Positions 1 through 11,730 of a DNA stretch of 64,000 nt are shown one piece after another. Numbering within the stretch: position 1 is the stretch's first letter; the number at the start of each line of letters is the position of its first letter. Made by a program: the position numbers and the translations under genes. This DNA is from Lineus longissimus (taxonomy: Eukaryota; Nemertea; Pilidiophora; Heteronemertea; Lineidae), in assembly GCF_910592395.1 (NCBI RefSeq), contig NC_088311.1, positions 24,150,646-24,214,645 on the forward strand, given 5' to 3'. The notes beneath the pieces were generated by a model. That model was not told where the DNA came from. It did no database searches and saw nothing but the letters and a program-made list of their open reading frames with translations.

Positions 1-3000
1 GTCACGGTATTTTAGTCTCTGGTAGCGCAGACGAGTCCAGACATAGGTGGCTGCTAGCGCCTTAGAATATGCCTCACATTGCTGGCTTCATTCACACATT
101 CTGGTTTGTGTGTTGCTGCTTTTTTGCGATGTTTAGTCCTCAGTGTCTGTGTTTATATCTGAATAATCTGATGTCGGCCCTTTGGAGAGCCTACCCAGGT
201 TGTGAGCAATCGCTCTCTGATTTCTTATTCTGAGTTCACTTGTTATGGAGCCTACTATAGCATACCAGTAGATGAGAGAGGGTCAGATGTGGGTAGGTGG
301 CGGCTACAATATTGTTGCTATTCCCCGGGCATGTAAAAATGCATGGTAAAAGGACGTTTAGGTCAAAAAAGATATACAGCCACAGGGCCTTTGGGGAATG
401 CAATCATTCCATACTTCTTTTCGTTCAATTTTGTTTTCACAAGCAAAGTGGATGCCATGCCGATCCACCGTCGTTGTGCGTATCCATCCTTCAAAGGAGA
501 AAACTTTAGGACTGATATTCACCGCCGATAAATCGGCATGAGTGGATGCTTTCAGTTGGCATAAGATGATCAACATAACTGAGTCATATTGTGACCGAGC
601 AACTTTCATTGAGGTCTAGGAACAGCTTGAGACTTGCAGTATCTCTGGTAACTCTCCAGAATTCCTCCAGTCGTTAAAGGCCATTGTCGTTGTTTACATG
701 AAGCCCACTGGAAATTGTTTGGGGAATTTATCTCCAGTCACAAAAACGAAAAGAAGCAGCAAGATGAAGCAAGATGAAGCTTGGCATGTTTCATTTTATG
801 TCAGTGAAAGCCTACCCAGGTGAAGAGTTGAAAATTGTTGAATTTGAGTTACAAGTTGGCAATCTGAAATTCATTCTACAAATAATGCTAATGTTGGGGC
901 ACAAGGAAATAAGCCTGTAATGAACACGAATAGGTAAAGAGTAGGCCTATGTTAGCTGTTGGTGTTGCTAGTTGATCTTATTACCTCTGCGAGGCTGTCT
1001 TTAACCTTTGATGTTTACCTACATACCTGGTCAAGGGTGAGTTATGAAGTGAGCTAGTGCAAATTAGTGATTAGAGCTGCCGTTGCTAGTTCATCTTCTT
1101 GTTTCCATGTATTTAATCTTTTGATGTTAACCTGCTTAAGCCTACCTGCTGGAGGGGAGGTCATCCAGGGCCCATTGGTCGTAGGCCTACTGAGATTCCA
1201 TTTATTAATTATAAGTAAAATCCCTTTGGAAGTGCAAAATGTTCAGGCCGTTCACGAATAGTACTCTTGGCTAGTCCATGAGATTTATGTTCAGTCTTTG
1301 GGCTCTTCATAAGCGGCTTAGCCATCGAACTTAAAGTCACTTCAGAAGGCTTCACTTAGTGTAAGAGGGGGGGGGTCAGTGGAGAACAAATACGCCAAAT
1401 TCCTTTTTCGGTCAAAAACATAAAGCGGGCGCCTCCAATTGAATATCGTAATTGTATACCAGTACCAATTTTCCTCCCACATTCGCGAAAAAACTGAACA
1501 TCTCTAATCTGGTGGCCTACTTGTGTAGGCTCACATGCCTTGAAATCATACCAATTAGTGTTTTGAATTACCTTCAATGCTTGCGAGTTTTAAATGGAGA
1601 AACCTTAAAACATCAATGATGTTGCTGAAGTCATTCATTTTCTTTATCATCTCCCGCGGCAATGTTGCCCACATTTGTTGTAGGTGGGTTTCATATCATT
1701 CACTTAGCAGATGTAACTTTCACTTGTCTGCAGGCTATTTTGTAGGTTTCATCTTGCAGGTATTCAGATAGCTTCAGAAGTTGTTTTAGAGTATATCTTG
1801 GCTTAAGGAGCAATTTGAGTTCACCCAGACAGGATGCAAAATCATTTTCAAAGCTCATAAATTATTATCTAAAAGGTTTGATCTCAGATATTTTCTACAG
1901 CACCTGTGATTGAAAATGACTGCATATCTCAAATTAAGTCCATACCTGGGCTATTGCATTTGTCTTGATTGGGCTGGCGTCTTTATCAAAATATTCATGC
2001 CCCTCTGGTCAGAGTTTGGGCATATATAACAGATTTAACAACTTGTTGATAACAAGCCTTATGGCGTTTGATCGCACCGTATATTAGTATATTACTGCCT
2101 AGGGTGCCGACTGTCTCCACCCGAGCTTGGCTTACTTCCACATATCACCACGATATTATGCTCGTCTCCATGGAAACTGGCTCTACCTGATATTATTTGG
2201 AAGTGGTTGCTGACAGTAGATAACTTCCAAGTCTATTATACGGGATTAACTCAAATCAGATAATAACATCAATCTGCTGCTATGGCCTACTTTCGTGTTA
2301 TGAATTATATTTTGCTCAGTAACCCTGGATCAAAGTTCTTTAGAAGGTTTCAACTGGCCCACTTGCACGTTCATCTCAGTTTTGGTGATGCAGGGCAATG
2401 ATCTTGCATGCCCGTCCTAAAGACCAGATGAACTAAGCCTGTAGAGCTGAATATCATGGTGGTTTCTTGTTGTTCCATGAATCCATGGAGAATTCATGTT
2501 CTATCAAAATGTACTTAATGATTTTAGCTAACTTCAGTTTACATAAAAAGATTGCTTAAATTGATCTTATGAAAGCACAAACGTTTAGATGGGTGTATGT
2601 CTCTGAGGATTTGAACCACTTTCCACAGTTAATCGTTTAATGTCATGCATCTGGGTTATTTTGTTGACCCTTTATTCAAAGCGTAATGTATTTGTATTTG
2701 TATTTGTATTTCGTGTACGATTCTTTCTGATCACGATAGATTCAACGACTTTTCTATCCCCAATACAGCAGAGGCTTCAATGTATCAACCACTGGCACTG
2801 CCGCTCCGACCATTTGAAGAGGCAAAATGCGCCTAGTCAGCTATCAGATGCCTTTTCACATCTATATGACAAGTATCAGTAATTTCAACGCATTTCGGAG
2901 CATCTGAATTAAACAAACCTTGGGAGTGGCAAACAGCCCGGTTCTTAGAAAACTGTGCCATGAACTACCTCCTCACAAAATTTCTGCATATCATCCTGCA

Positions 3001-3079
3001 GTAATTCTTAAATTTGTATCCGAATGACTGACGTCGTAATTTTACCTTAACTGTATCTGAATATCTATTTTCCCTTCAG
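1..3079. other. Non-coding stretch upstream of the FAM110-like exons
   Basis: No convincing coding exon was found here. It is AT-rich with short random open frames. Because the first visible FAM110-like exon opens at a splice acceptor and has no start codon, one or more 5' exons and the promoter must lie here or beyond the window. One short dispersed repeat lies at 453-543. Confidence 0.5.
453..543. repeat. Short dispersed repeat, copy 1 (partner at 57745-57839)
   Basis: A stretch of about 90 bp opens with CATGCCGATC and closes with ATCGGCATG, so the ends are inverted. The inside (TATCCATCCTTC, GGAGAAAACTTTA, GATATTCACCGCCG) closely matches 57745-57839. Two copies 57 kb apart with inverted termini suggest a very small MITE-like or hairpin-forming dispersed element. 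No target-site duplication is evident, so the mobile nature is inferred. Confidence 0.55.
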
Positions 3080-4503
3080 ATTTGCATCGACCAAGAAGAA
3101 AGAGTGCAGTGGAGCTGCTAGCCGAGAGCAAACCAAACTATGTGAAATCAGCAAGTGTACTCTGTCATAACCAGCAGCTAAGGGGGACGACCAGGGCACA
3201 GAATACTGCTGGAATCAGGTACGTTTTATGATCATCAGGAAAACACTAGCACAACCACGACTAATCTAGTAAGTCTAATACCGGTATGAAAGATCAAATT
3301 ATGGCCGGATTTACTGGTGACTTTTGTCATAAACAGCACCTGGGCGAGACCGAATCTCAAAATACTGCAGATATTTTGCAGCCTGTCTGTATGTAAATGG
3401 CCCTCATAGGCAGGATTTTTGTTAAGATTCTGAAACTCCGAAGTGAAAGCGAAGAGAACTTCTATCATCTTAGAAATAATGCATTGCTTGGCAATCTAAC
3501 TTTACTAAGACTACACCGTAGATGAGTCAACCTACCACAGCGCGTTTACAGAATTCAGTAAAAAGGGACAATACAATATGTCCTAGATCATTTTATGTTG
3601 TTGCATAAACTGCGAATGTTTGGAAATATACCTATCCAATTTATGTCATAGTCGTGCATATTGCGAATGGTTGGAATATTCTGATCTATCTTTTTCAGAA
3701 AAAAGAGACTTATCATCGCCGAACGGAGAATGTCCGCTCCTGGACTCCTTGACAAGGTCACGGACAATGAACAACCTATCAAAAGCCACATCAAAAGCAA
3801 TCGCATCAACGAATATAACAAACCGACATTCCTACGACCGGGTATAATCAGTCAGACCATGAACAATATGAGAAAGTCTGGCGATGACAATGACATCGTA
3901 ATGGAGAACGACGAGAGACAGTTAAGTGCCCGGTGCCCATCGTCAGAATATCTGGATAATTGTTCCATGGATGTTGATGTTACAACTTTAGACAATCGGT
4001 TAGATTGGCGAGATGAAAGGATATGTTCAGTTTCGGATGATGACAGTATCCACGGTAACCATTCTGGTAGCCATGATCTCGAAGATGAGGCAGAGGCACA
4101 GGTGGTCAAACCGAGGATCGTCCAACGATCGAAATCTGATAGCCACCGGTTCTCTAAGACTAGTTCAGACTTTTCGGATTTTGAGAAAATTTCTGGTAAC
4201 AGTGCGGATTTGGAGAAGTTTTTCAACGAAATGGGAATAGAGAAAGCAGTTCTTGACCCTATGATTAAAGCAAGCGTTCGAAAAGATGAACTATCACCAC
4301 AGGTGTTCGAGAGTTTGAGCTCTGCTGATTCGCCAGATGGGAGGAGCGGTTGTAGTCGAGGCTCAAAGAAACAGGAGGAAGGATTAGCAATGCCGGATCG
4401 TACCGGTGGTATCCCGCAGACATCGATTGTGGAACGAAATGCTCGGATAATCAAATGGTTGTGCAATGTAAAGAAGGCACGGTGCAAGAGTACGTCAGAT
4501 TGA
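3080..4503 (+). CDS. FAM110-family protein, last two exons (5' end missing)
   Basis: Two exons join in frame. Exon 3080-3218 follows the acceptor CCCTTCAG and ends in AATCAG|GTACGT. Exon 3699-4503 follows TTTTTCAG and ends at TGA 4501-4503. The split codon AG|A gives Arg. The upstream exon reads RRKSAVELLAESKPNYVKS, matching the conserved N-terminal FAM110 block (SAVERLEADKAKYVKS type). The last exon carries QRSKSD, then a DLEKFFNEMGIE block, and ends with SIVERNARIIKWL. These are the three family signatures, in the family order. Vertebrate FAM110A/B/C associate with centrosomes and spindle poles; that role is known for the family and only inferred here. The middle is Ser/Asp-rich and probably disordered. 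About 313 residues are visible. The start codon and any upstream exons were not found. I have no basis for choosing between A, B and C; an invertebrate single-copy orthologue is likely. Confidence 0.88.
3219..3698 (+). other. Intron between the two FAM110-like exons
   Basis: A 480-bp intron bounded by GTACGT and TTTTTCAG, in phase 2. The open frames inside it on both strands are not supported by anything else. Confidence 0.85.
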
Positions 4504-6860
4504 TGGCGAAGTTTACAATCTTACAATCTGCTTCATAGGTGCTTCAAAGGTAAAGAGGAGGCATCGCGTTGCTAAAATGTTTGTAAGACAGATGTCACAA
4601 TCAAGTTGTCCCCGCTCTTCATTATGAAAGACAACAAATTTATTTCTGAAATTCTCCTTAGCTGAAAAAGTTGAAATCCAAAGAAAAACAAATTTTTGAA
4701 CAACCCTTACCTTGTTTCCATAGATATACCAGCCGTCCAGGTGAATTGTGTTTCAGCTTCATAATTAACGGTTGGAACAAATGAACCAAGAATGCAGTCA
4801 AATACTCGGTGGAATATATTTGGGATGTTTTTGTAAGGTGGCATGCAGTTTCTTAAGTTACTTAATATATCTTGTGTATTGTTGAAATAACCCCAGCCAG
4901 CCCCCTGCCTCAAGGAAAATAACATTTTCTATGGATTCTTGAACAATTTGGAACTGTGGAGAAAAAAAATACCATGTTACAGGCAGACAGGCATTTGCTT
5001 TTAACTCTATGTACCAGTCGTGCTTTCGGTGTAAGCAATTTTTGAACAGTGTTGCAAAATCATGGTTTTTCACATTCATAAAGGCCATTTTCAATTCATG
5101 ATACACGATTTTAGTGGTAACTTTCATTATTCTATAATTTCAGCCTCTCCATAAGATGTTGCATGTACTGCTTGAGTGGGTTGTCGATTTCCACGCAATT
5201 CATTGATGCTAAAGAACCACGGATTCGTTCTCCCAATATCGTAGATGTATCAAGGATGTATCTAACCGAACAGTAGTGATATTGAAATTAACTACTTAGT
5301 CAAACCCAAATATAATGGACCCGGTCGCAAGGAATATCTGCTAAACGTGCTTTGCTTTTTCCTATTTGACTGTTGTAATAACAAAATCTGAATATAAGGA
5401 GAAAAAGCACCAGTCGCCAGACATTGGTTATAAGCAGGTTTGACAGCACCAAACCAGGCTGTACACCTGCTTGATAATCTGTTAAAAGACTGTGATTCTG
5501 CCAAGTTAGAAGAGCTCATGATTAGGCAATCTTACCACATCTTTTGATAACCCACGTGCATGAATGTGATTGTCCACTGTTCTTTGTATTCAAAATTATC
5601 TATGTATAAGCTATAATTCTTACATGTATAATGATTACTAATGATGATTACAGATGAATGAACTGGTAAACTGTAAGTGATAAGACTACACCAGCAAACA
5701 GGGTCAAAAGCTCACTTTCGATATCTCAGAACGTAGGTCATATAAGAAGGGCTATGCCTTTTTCAGTGTGAAGCCGAAGGTACATAAAATCGAAACCATT
5801 TCCATTGATTTCCAAGAACCTCCTTCTCTTCTTACAGGAGGAAACATGGTCTACAGTATTTCTAATGGCCCGGCATTTCACTCGCTGCTCATTTGCAAAG
5901 CAGAAAAAATATCTTGACAATTTATTTGTAAAAAAAAGATTATATCTAAAAGAGGCTTATATCTTTTCATGTGCCATATGATCTGTGATCAAAATTGATC
6001 TAATAAAAGCTGCAAGATTGTGGATCAAAGACGATAACCTTTCTGGAATCACAAAAATCCATCAGTTTAATGGAGGCAATGCCCCAGCACTTGGCAAGAC
6101 GCCAGTTCACACTGGCAGTATTTGGGGCTCATAATAGTCTATATATGTACATGACTGGGTAACCATGGTAACGTTAGGTGCCCGTAGAAGAAGCATTTCT
6201 GACATGTTAAAAGGCAGGTGTAGGAAGACAAGGGGAGCATTAAGTTTTGTCCTCCTCAGGAGGAAAATATTTATTTCAAAGCCCATTAGAACACCATGCC
6301 TATTCAAGATCTTACACCCTGAAAGAGAACGACTGAATCAAGAAATGTGTTGGTGTGCAAAGTTTAGTTAATATCAATTGTATGGTTGCAAACGATTAGG
6401 CTGTGAATCTCAGGCTGTGAATCATCAGTTAGGCCTATCAATAATTGTCACTTGCTGACTGATAAGGCATGTGAGTTCTTTTTTGCTAACAAGCTATCTA
6501 TAAGCAAAGGTAGCACTTTTTTTTCTCAGTCATTTTTTTAGTTTAGCATTGTGCACAAAGTGTAGTGTGCACTTGACTTGTAATCTTTCAACATAGGCAG
6601 AAATGATGTTCTAGAATCGATAGTTGTTTCAACTTCTGAACACAACATACATTGTATTGAACACTGTCTGGAAGTGTTTAGTATTTAATTGGAGGTATCA
6701 TAATCTACATGCAGCATATGGTGTCATTTTAAAAGGCAGAGTAATGTACAGAGGATGGAGTAGTTTCCTTAAAATGAAATGTCCTCACATTGTGCTCACC
6801 TGGGAATCATTTAATGGTAGATGAAATGAGACATGGAGGTTAAATTAACTTTTTTTAAAG
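4504..6860. other. Intergenic, nothing recognised
   Basis: This region lies downstream of the FAM110-like stop. It contains short AT-rich open frames only, with no splice-supported exon, RNA gene or clear repeat. The 3' UTR of the FAM110-like gene must run into its start, but no AATAAA is seen close to the stop. Confidence 0.5.
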
Positions 6861-6944
6861 ACAAATGTGGCACTTTTAAGAGTTTGACCTCTGTGAGGTT
6901 TCAACTTTCTAGACTCAACAGTGAGCAAACGTGCCACCATTGTT

Positions 6945-7060
6945 GACGGACGACGGACGACAGACGACGGACACGGACGGCAGACGACAGACAACGGACG
7001 ACTGTGAACGGACGACAGACAGACAGACGGACAACGGACCAGACATGATGACGCAAGCTC
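6945..7060 (+). repeat. GACGGAC-type degenerate microsatellite with hairpin end
   Basis: About 95 bp of irregular GACGGAC / GACAGAC / GGACGAC repeats is followed by GCTCACCTAGGTGAGC, a perfect 16-bp palindrome. A satellite of this kind ending in a TCACC...GGTGA hairpin is common in marine invertebrate genomes (general knowledge). It probably marks one end of a larger dispersed element whose other end I could not find. Confidence 0.75.
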
Positions 7061-8549
7061 ACCTAGGTGAGCTAAAAATGTTAGATTTCCTGAGTGGATA
7101 TATTTGGACTTTAATAGAAGATGGCCTTTTTCAATGAATTTGATTTCTAACTTCAAATTCTAAAGTCAATGTGACCCAAAACCTGGGACACGGTGAACAT
7201 GATGAGTTTGGCTTGCATTTGTTTCTATGCCATCTCTGTCCAATCTTTTAGATTTTAACACAAAGATTAGTCTCAAACATGTCAAATAGGTTTCCTCCTC
7301 GTGTGGACATAATCTGTACTCAGCTTTGATGAATTGTAGATAATCATCAATGATATTGTAATGTTGTGTTGTCATTTCAGGAACAGTAACAGTTACCACG
7401 AGGATTACTGATCAGCTAGTGTACCTCGACAGATCATTTCCCACGCAGAGAATTATTTACAACTTTTATGTACGATGCTAGTGTGCACCTTTGTGTACTT
7501 TGTTGTTTTATGGTTTAAAAAATGACGAACTGTGTGATTCACATGCTTTGATGTGAATGATGTGGCATTCTTTGGGGATATCCCTTCAACTGGGTTAACT
7601 AGGTTTAGAATTGACTTTTATGTTCAGAAATTTGCCCTGATTTTATTGCTAACGGGGACTCTATTTCACTTCAGTAAATGCTAATAATCCATGAGAATAC
7701 TAAATGAAATCAACTTACCTGCTTCTCCTCTATTTCTTGATTCGTGATTAGTAGGCCTACTTACCGGTTATATGATATCAAACCCGAATCCAAAAGCGAA
7801 CCACTCCCTTGATTTTGCAGCATCCAATAAAGAACATACTTGATGGTTGTTACGGAGAAACACTGTTTTTGATACAGGCTGTATATACGTAACACGAGGT
7901 GCACACCCGTCGATACCGGTACCGCAAAATCGGATGAAAACTTGTCGCGAACCAGAATAGATGGCAATAAAACGGAAATCGACTACTTCCTTTAAAATTC
8001 CATCCTGTCTACATGATCATCAGAATATGGTCTTTCAAATCACTGCATCCTACGACTCTGAAAGTTGGTATGAATTATGAAATCGACACTTGACAACGAC
8101 CAAATTCCTGTCCAGACTCCGTTGGTGTGCTTTCGTGGTGCATGGTACAAACTCCGGCTCTGCCGCTGATCATATATGCGGACGTGTTCGGAGTGGTCTT
8201 CGGCGCAGGTGTCGCCTGATTATTTTAAGGGCGTATATTTAATGGGAGTCGTTTTAAGTTTATTGGGTAATGGAAATTATTTTCTCCAATGGTTTTCAAT
8301 TATACCTCAAACTCAGTTCTCACTGTTTGTTCACAGCAGTTCTGTCGATTTTAAATGCCAACACCTTTGTGAAAAGAATTCAATGGTTTAATGAAAAAAT
8401 ATATTTCAAGGGTGTAAATTCGTTGTGAATAAGAATTGGTATATAAATAGTGACTGTAAAACCCCAGTTTCTGAGAATTTGACAAGTGATCTGCAGCAAT
8501 GTATAGTTCGATTCATCACACAATGTGCTGAACAAATGGCTTTGGTCTT
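7061..8549. other. Intergenic, nothing recognised
   Basis: No gene or repeat could be supported. A possible splice acceptor at 7372-7380 is followed by a nine-codon open stretch, too short to call. Confidence 0.45.
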
Positions 8550-8772
8550 TCTGGTTCTGCTCATATCATACCCAGGACTTTCGGCCAAGGAGGGAGAGGC
8601 CTGGATCTTTTACCTGCCCTGGCAAAGACACCAGATACAAGGAACCTCGGTTTTACGTTCATCAGAAGAGCCAGAAAGCCGGTTTATCCAGAATACTCCT
8701 GGGTTCTCCGTGTGATCGAGCCCGAGCCCTATTGCTTGGTAGCCCGCAGTGTTAACCACTAGGCTCTCAAGC
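8550..8772 (-). mobile_element. tRNA-derived SINE fragment
   Basis: On the minus strand a pol III promoter-like head begins near 8770. An A-box-like CCTAGTGGTTAACACTG lies at about 8748-8765, and a B-box-like GGGCTCGATC about 35 bases further on at 8714-8723. This is tRNA spacing, but the flanks do not fold into a tRNA acceptor stem. The body appears to continue to about 8550 before similarity cannot be judged. A second copy of the head type is at 48650-48712. Confidence 0.65.
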
Positions 8773-9269
8773 TTTCTCTGGTATGTTCTGTTATAGCGTT
8801 CTGCGTCCTGTTGTTGTTTCCTTCTTTCAGTGATCCTGTTGGCGGCATGTCTGACGAAAAACCAACATAAATCCAAAACAAGCCCATCTGGTCATTGCGG
8901 TTCTATTCATGCCTCAGTCTTCATTGAAATATTTGACGTGTTTGGGTTTCATGATATATACCATTTAGAAGGAGAAACTAACCTTCTGCCATCTCTTGGC
9001 GAGCTGTACACTTTAAAACAGGGTGCTCAAACGATGGCGTTGATGGTATTCGTTGGTTCACCGATCACGAATGGGTCCCAGAGCGGGGTGGATTGTTACG
9101 CCATCTCCCTGGTTTTGTGGTTCTGATAAAAGATCTATCTTCCATTGTCTCTTACACTGTTTTTAATCTGATCAGATCGATATATAACTACTGGTGTAGA
9201 ATTGCCAATGGGCAAAGCATTGAAACACGAGAGCAATCAGCAGTCTAAGCCAATATGCTATATTCTATC

Positions 9270-9341
9270 ATTATATGATGTATATACTAGTATATTATAT
9301 GATGTATATACTAGTATATTATATGATGTATATACTAGTAT
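9270..9341. repeat. Three tandem copies of a 24-bp unit
   Basis: The unit ATTATATGATGTATATACTAGTAT is repeated three times without change and followed by a partial copy. It is built of TA-rich palindromes (ATACTAGTAT). No function is suggested. Confidence 0.95.
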
Positions 9342-9430
9342 ATACTTTGCAGTTTATACTGCAAAGTAACCCCGTTTTACGGTAGGGCCTATTAGTCTTA
9401 TTTTCTTTTGCTACTTTATTCTCCTTTCAG

Positions 9431-9527
9431 AGCGTCAGCCGCTAGACCCAACGACTCAAGCGACCACAACCACAATTCTCAAAATGAAGATGCGTCAAGT
9501 GACGAAGGCAAGGCGTCGAATATTTAG
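9431..9527 (+). CDS. Possible terminal coding exon, gene unknown
   Basis: A good acceptor (TTCTCCTTTCAG) ends at 9430. It is followed by 31 codons in one frame to TAG at 9525-9527. The peptide is polar, with NDSSDHNHNSQNEDASSDE in the middle and NI at the end. Composition and acceptor suggest the C-terminal exon of an unidentified gene on the plus strand, but no upstream partner exon was located. The splice site could be chance. Confidence 0.25.
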
Positions 9528-9562
9528 AACGCAAGCGATGACGCCTTGTACCTGTACTTGTT

Positions 9563-9764
9563 CCAGCCTCACCCGAAATCCACCCCATTTTCCATCTTTG
9601 TTCGTTTTAAAATGACAATGGCGGGAAAAAACGAGATCTATGGGGGACGTGGTTGGTGTGAGGTGATAGGGGGTATCCTGTACTAACATGCCATACCAGT
9701 CGCTACAATAAACAACTCGCATTTTTAGTTCCAGCCTCACCCGAAATCCACCCCATTTTCCATC
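9563..9764. repeat. Direct repeat of a 34-bp block
   Basis: The block beginning TTCCAGCCTCACCCGAAATC and ending CCCATTTTCCATC occurs at about 9564-9597 and again at about 9730-9763, identical and 166 bp apart. It looks like a local duplication or the two ends of a small repeat. The sequence between the copies is unremarkable. Confidence 0.8.
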
Positions 9765-10093
9765 GCCAGCACAAACAGTCCCTTTTCACAAAGGTTTCAC
9801 CCCTCTTTCCTATGATCCCGGATCCGCGCCCCAGTAGTCTGCGTCAAACTTCTCGCAGTGGATTATGATATCTGCGGCTACTCTTCCTGATGATTCGTAC
9901 ATGTCTCTTACTGATCGAGAATTAGTAACAAAAAAGAAACAACACCATAGTAAAGTTAAAGTAAAGTAAAGTTAAAACAAATAAATGAGTACCTGTTGTG
10001 AAGTTGATTACACAAATACACACTCTTATTATGAAACCCAATACATTGCAAAGTTAATTAAGTGAGTGAGTGAGGACGGTTGTTATTGCATTG

Positions 10094-10497
10094 TTATGCC
10101 GTTTTAGTGTTTCTTTGAAATACGAAACGAACGCATGAGTACTGAAGATATCGTTCCTTCTCCGATAGGCCATACTGCACACCCAGCGGTATTGCCTCCG
10201 TTACCTCCGCCCATATTAGACGTGCGTAGTCTGTAAACTTAGCAAGGTCAATACATTGAGGTGAAGATGCGATATGCGGACCAATGACAGATATTGTCAA
10301 GGTTATGTTCACTTTTTTGTCAACTTCCATGACTTCCGAAACAACAGCCAATTCTTGCCGTTAGTGTTACATTCCAGTGCATTACCTATGACTGGGAATT
10401 CTTCTTGATATTTCTCCAAGAACTTACTAAAAACAAGTGTAATGTAGGATCTGTCTTTGGTGATCGGGTGTGCGGGAAAAGGACGTAAACACTGCAA
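10094..10497 (-). pseudogene. Protein-like stretch in two overlapping frames, unidentified
   Basis: Directly downstream of the hydroxylase stop on the same strand, one frame (10497-10309, 62 residues) reads as a plausible protein including ITKDRSYITLVFSKFLEKY. Another frame (10351-10094, 85 residues, including PQCIDLAKFTDYARLIWAEV) takes over before the first stops. The handover near 10310-10350 looks like a single coding region broken by a frameshift, or an unrecognised intron boundary. I recognise no family. A TTAATTGCAG acceptor overlaps the hydroxylase stop codon, so this could be an exon of another transcript. It could also be chance. Confidence 0.3.
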
Positions 10498-11442
10498 TTA
10501 AGATGCTTTCTTTTTCTTCGGTTTTCCTCCGGTGAAGAGTTCGTCAAGATATGTGAGGAAAGGTTGGTAGTGTCTGCAACCGTTCATGTGATGCTTATAA
10601 TGTAGATACGCTCCTCCAGCAACGCCTTTTGGTAGAAGTTTATCATAACTCCAGGGGAAATCATAGCCGCAATGATTCTCGCAAAGAAGTCCTACAAACA
10701 CTGGTACAAACAGAAATCTGGTCAGTGGATGGGCGGAGACCGTTTTCAAAGCCTCGTTTGCGCTGAGGACCAAAATGATTCGTTCGGGGACGGACAGAAG
10801 ATTGGTGATCCTTGTATTGAGGACTCCGTGAGTGTGATGAGCTGCATGGACCCACTTGTACAGCCACATATTCCTGTGGATCAGGAAATGAATAACGTAA
10901 AAGATGGCGTCGTATATGAGGACGGCAAGGATAATGTGGCAGACGATAGCCTCGACCTGAGGTGGATCACGCGGCAGAACGCGCGATTCCTGGACTATAG
11001 ATTGTCGTTTTTCTGCCCATATTTTCGGATCGATTCCAACTCCTTTGTATTTTTTTACCATGAAAGTGTCCAAAAGCATGAGAGGAGTGCAGTATTCAAC
11101 AGCCTCTAAGAGCATTCGCCAGATATCCGTCTCCAAGCATTTAGCACTGGGATTTATCTTGAAACGATCAAAGTACCTCACTTCTGCAAAGAACCTCGCG
11201 AAGGCAAGGTTGAACGTGTAGATTAACGTTGTCCACCATGTCTCGAAGTAGACACAGTTGAAAAGCCAGCTGGAATACAAATACTCCCAAGACCGTTCCA
11301 CCCAATATTGGACCAAGTCTCTGCGCAGCGCGTAAATCAGGAATGATGCTATCCAGCAGCCTCGGAAGAACCACAGCGCAGGCGTACTGTGGTGGATCCG
11401 CCTGACAAACGTGGCGTCGTCATCTTGTCGTGTCGAACCCAT
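10498..11442 (-). CDS. Fatty acid hydroxylase / sterol desaturase-family enzyme, 314 aa
   Basis: A membrane-bound di-iron oxygenase of the fatty acid hydroxylase superfamily, the family of C4-methylsterol oxidase, C5-desaturase, cholesterol 25-hydroxylase and FAXDC2. The histidine boxes are in order: HFLIH (HX3H), HAAHH (HX2HH) and HYKHH (HX2HH, followed by MNGCRHYQPF). Several hydrophobic stretches flank them, as usual for ER multi-pass members. The C-terminus ends KKKKAS, so KKAS is a dilysine KKXX ER-retrieval signal, typical of sterol-modifying members. The start is ATG 11442-11440 in a strong ACCATGG context. A frame extension upstream has no ATG and crosses a splice acceptor (TGTATTTGCAG before 11466), which implies a 5' UTR intron. 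The whole CDS is one exon. Length fits the family (about 270-330). The substrate cannot be told from sequence, so no symbol is given. Confidence 0.9.
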   Translation of the reverse strand: MGSTRQDDDATFVRRIHHSTPALWFFRGCWIASFLIYALRRDLVQYWVERSWEYLYSSWLFNCVYFETWWTTLIYTFNLAFARFFAEVRYFDRFKINPSAKCLETDIWRMLLEAVEYCTPLMLLDTFMVKKYKGVGIDPKIWAEKRQSIVQESRVLPRDPPQVEAIVCHIILAVLIYDAIFYVIHFLIHRNMWLYKWVHAAHHTHGVLNTRITNLLSVPERIILVLSANEALKTVSAHPLTRFLFVPVFVGLLCENHCGYDFPWSYDKLLPKGVAGGAYLHYKHHMNGCRHYQPFLTYLDELFTGGKPKKKKAS

Positions 11443-11627
11443 GGTGTTGTCTCGGATCGAGATAATCTGCAAATACACAAACACGGAAGGTACCGTTAGG
11501 GCCTACTTTCGCGTGGTAGCTGATACTTTTAAAGTTGCTTGGAACAGGACTCTACCTGTTCGTCTCAGTAGTTGTACCAGTTAGGAAAAACACACTTAAT
11601 ATCATAGGGTGTGAAATACGGACATCT

Positions 11628-11730
11628 AACACGACCACCCCGGTACCCAAACCGCGACCACCAGCTTGGTCGGTCCCAAACTGCAAATTAACCCCGCTAA
11701 CGCGACCATGAGGCCTAATTGCCGTAATCA
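11628..11730. repeat. pogo/Tc1-like terminal repeat relic (ACGACCACC family)
   Basis: This contains AACACGACCACCCCGGTA and CTAACGCGACCATG, the same motif set as 12455-12537 and 49580-49668. The better copies end in the TIR-like CAGTGGAACCC and are flanked by TA. Here the terminal GGAACC block is lost, so this is a degraded copy. Confidence 0.55.

Noticed and set aside
3852-4487. 211-codon minus-strand open frame
   Set aside because: Antisense shadow of the FAM110-like last exon, whose family motifs are clear on the plus strand.
6931-7137. 68-codon open frame rich in Thr, Asp and Arg
   Set aside because: Translation of the GACGGAC microsatellite.
7381-7410. Terminal mini-exon after a TTGTCATTTCAG acceptor
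   Set aside because: Nine codons to a stop, no partner exon; acceptors of this quality occur by chance in AT-rich DNA.
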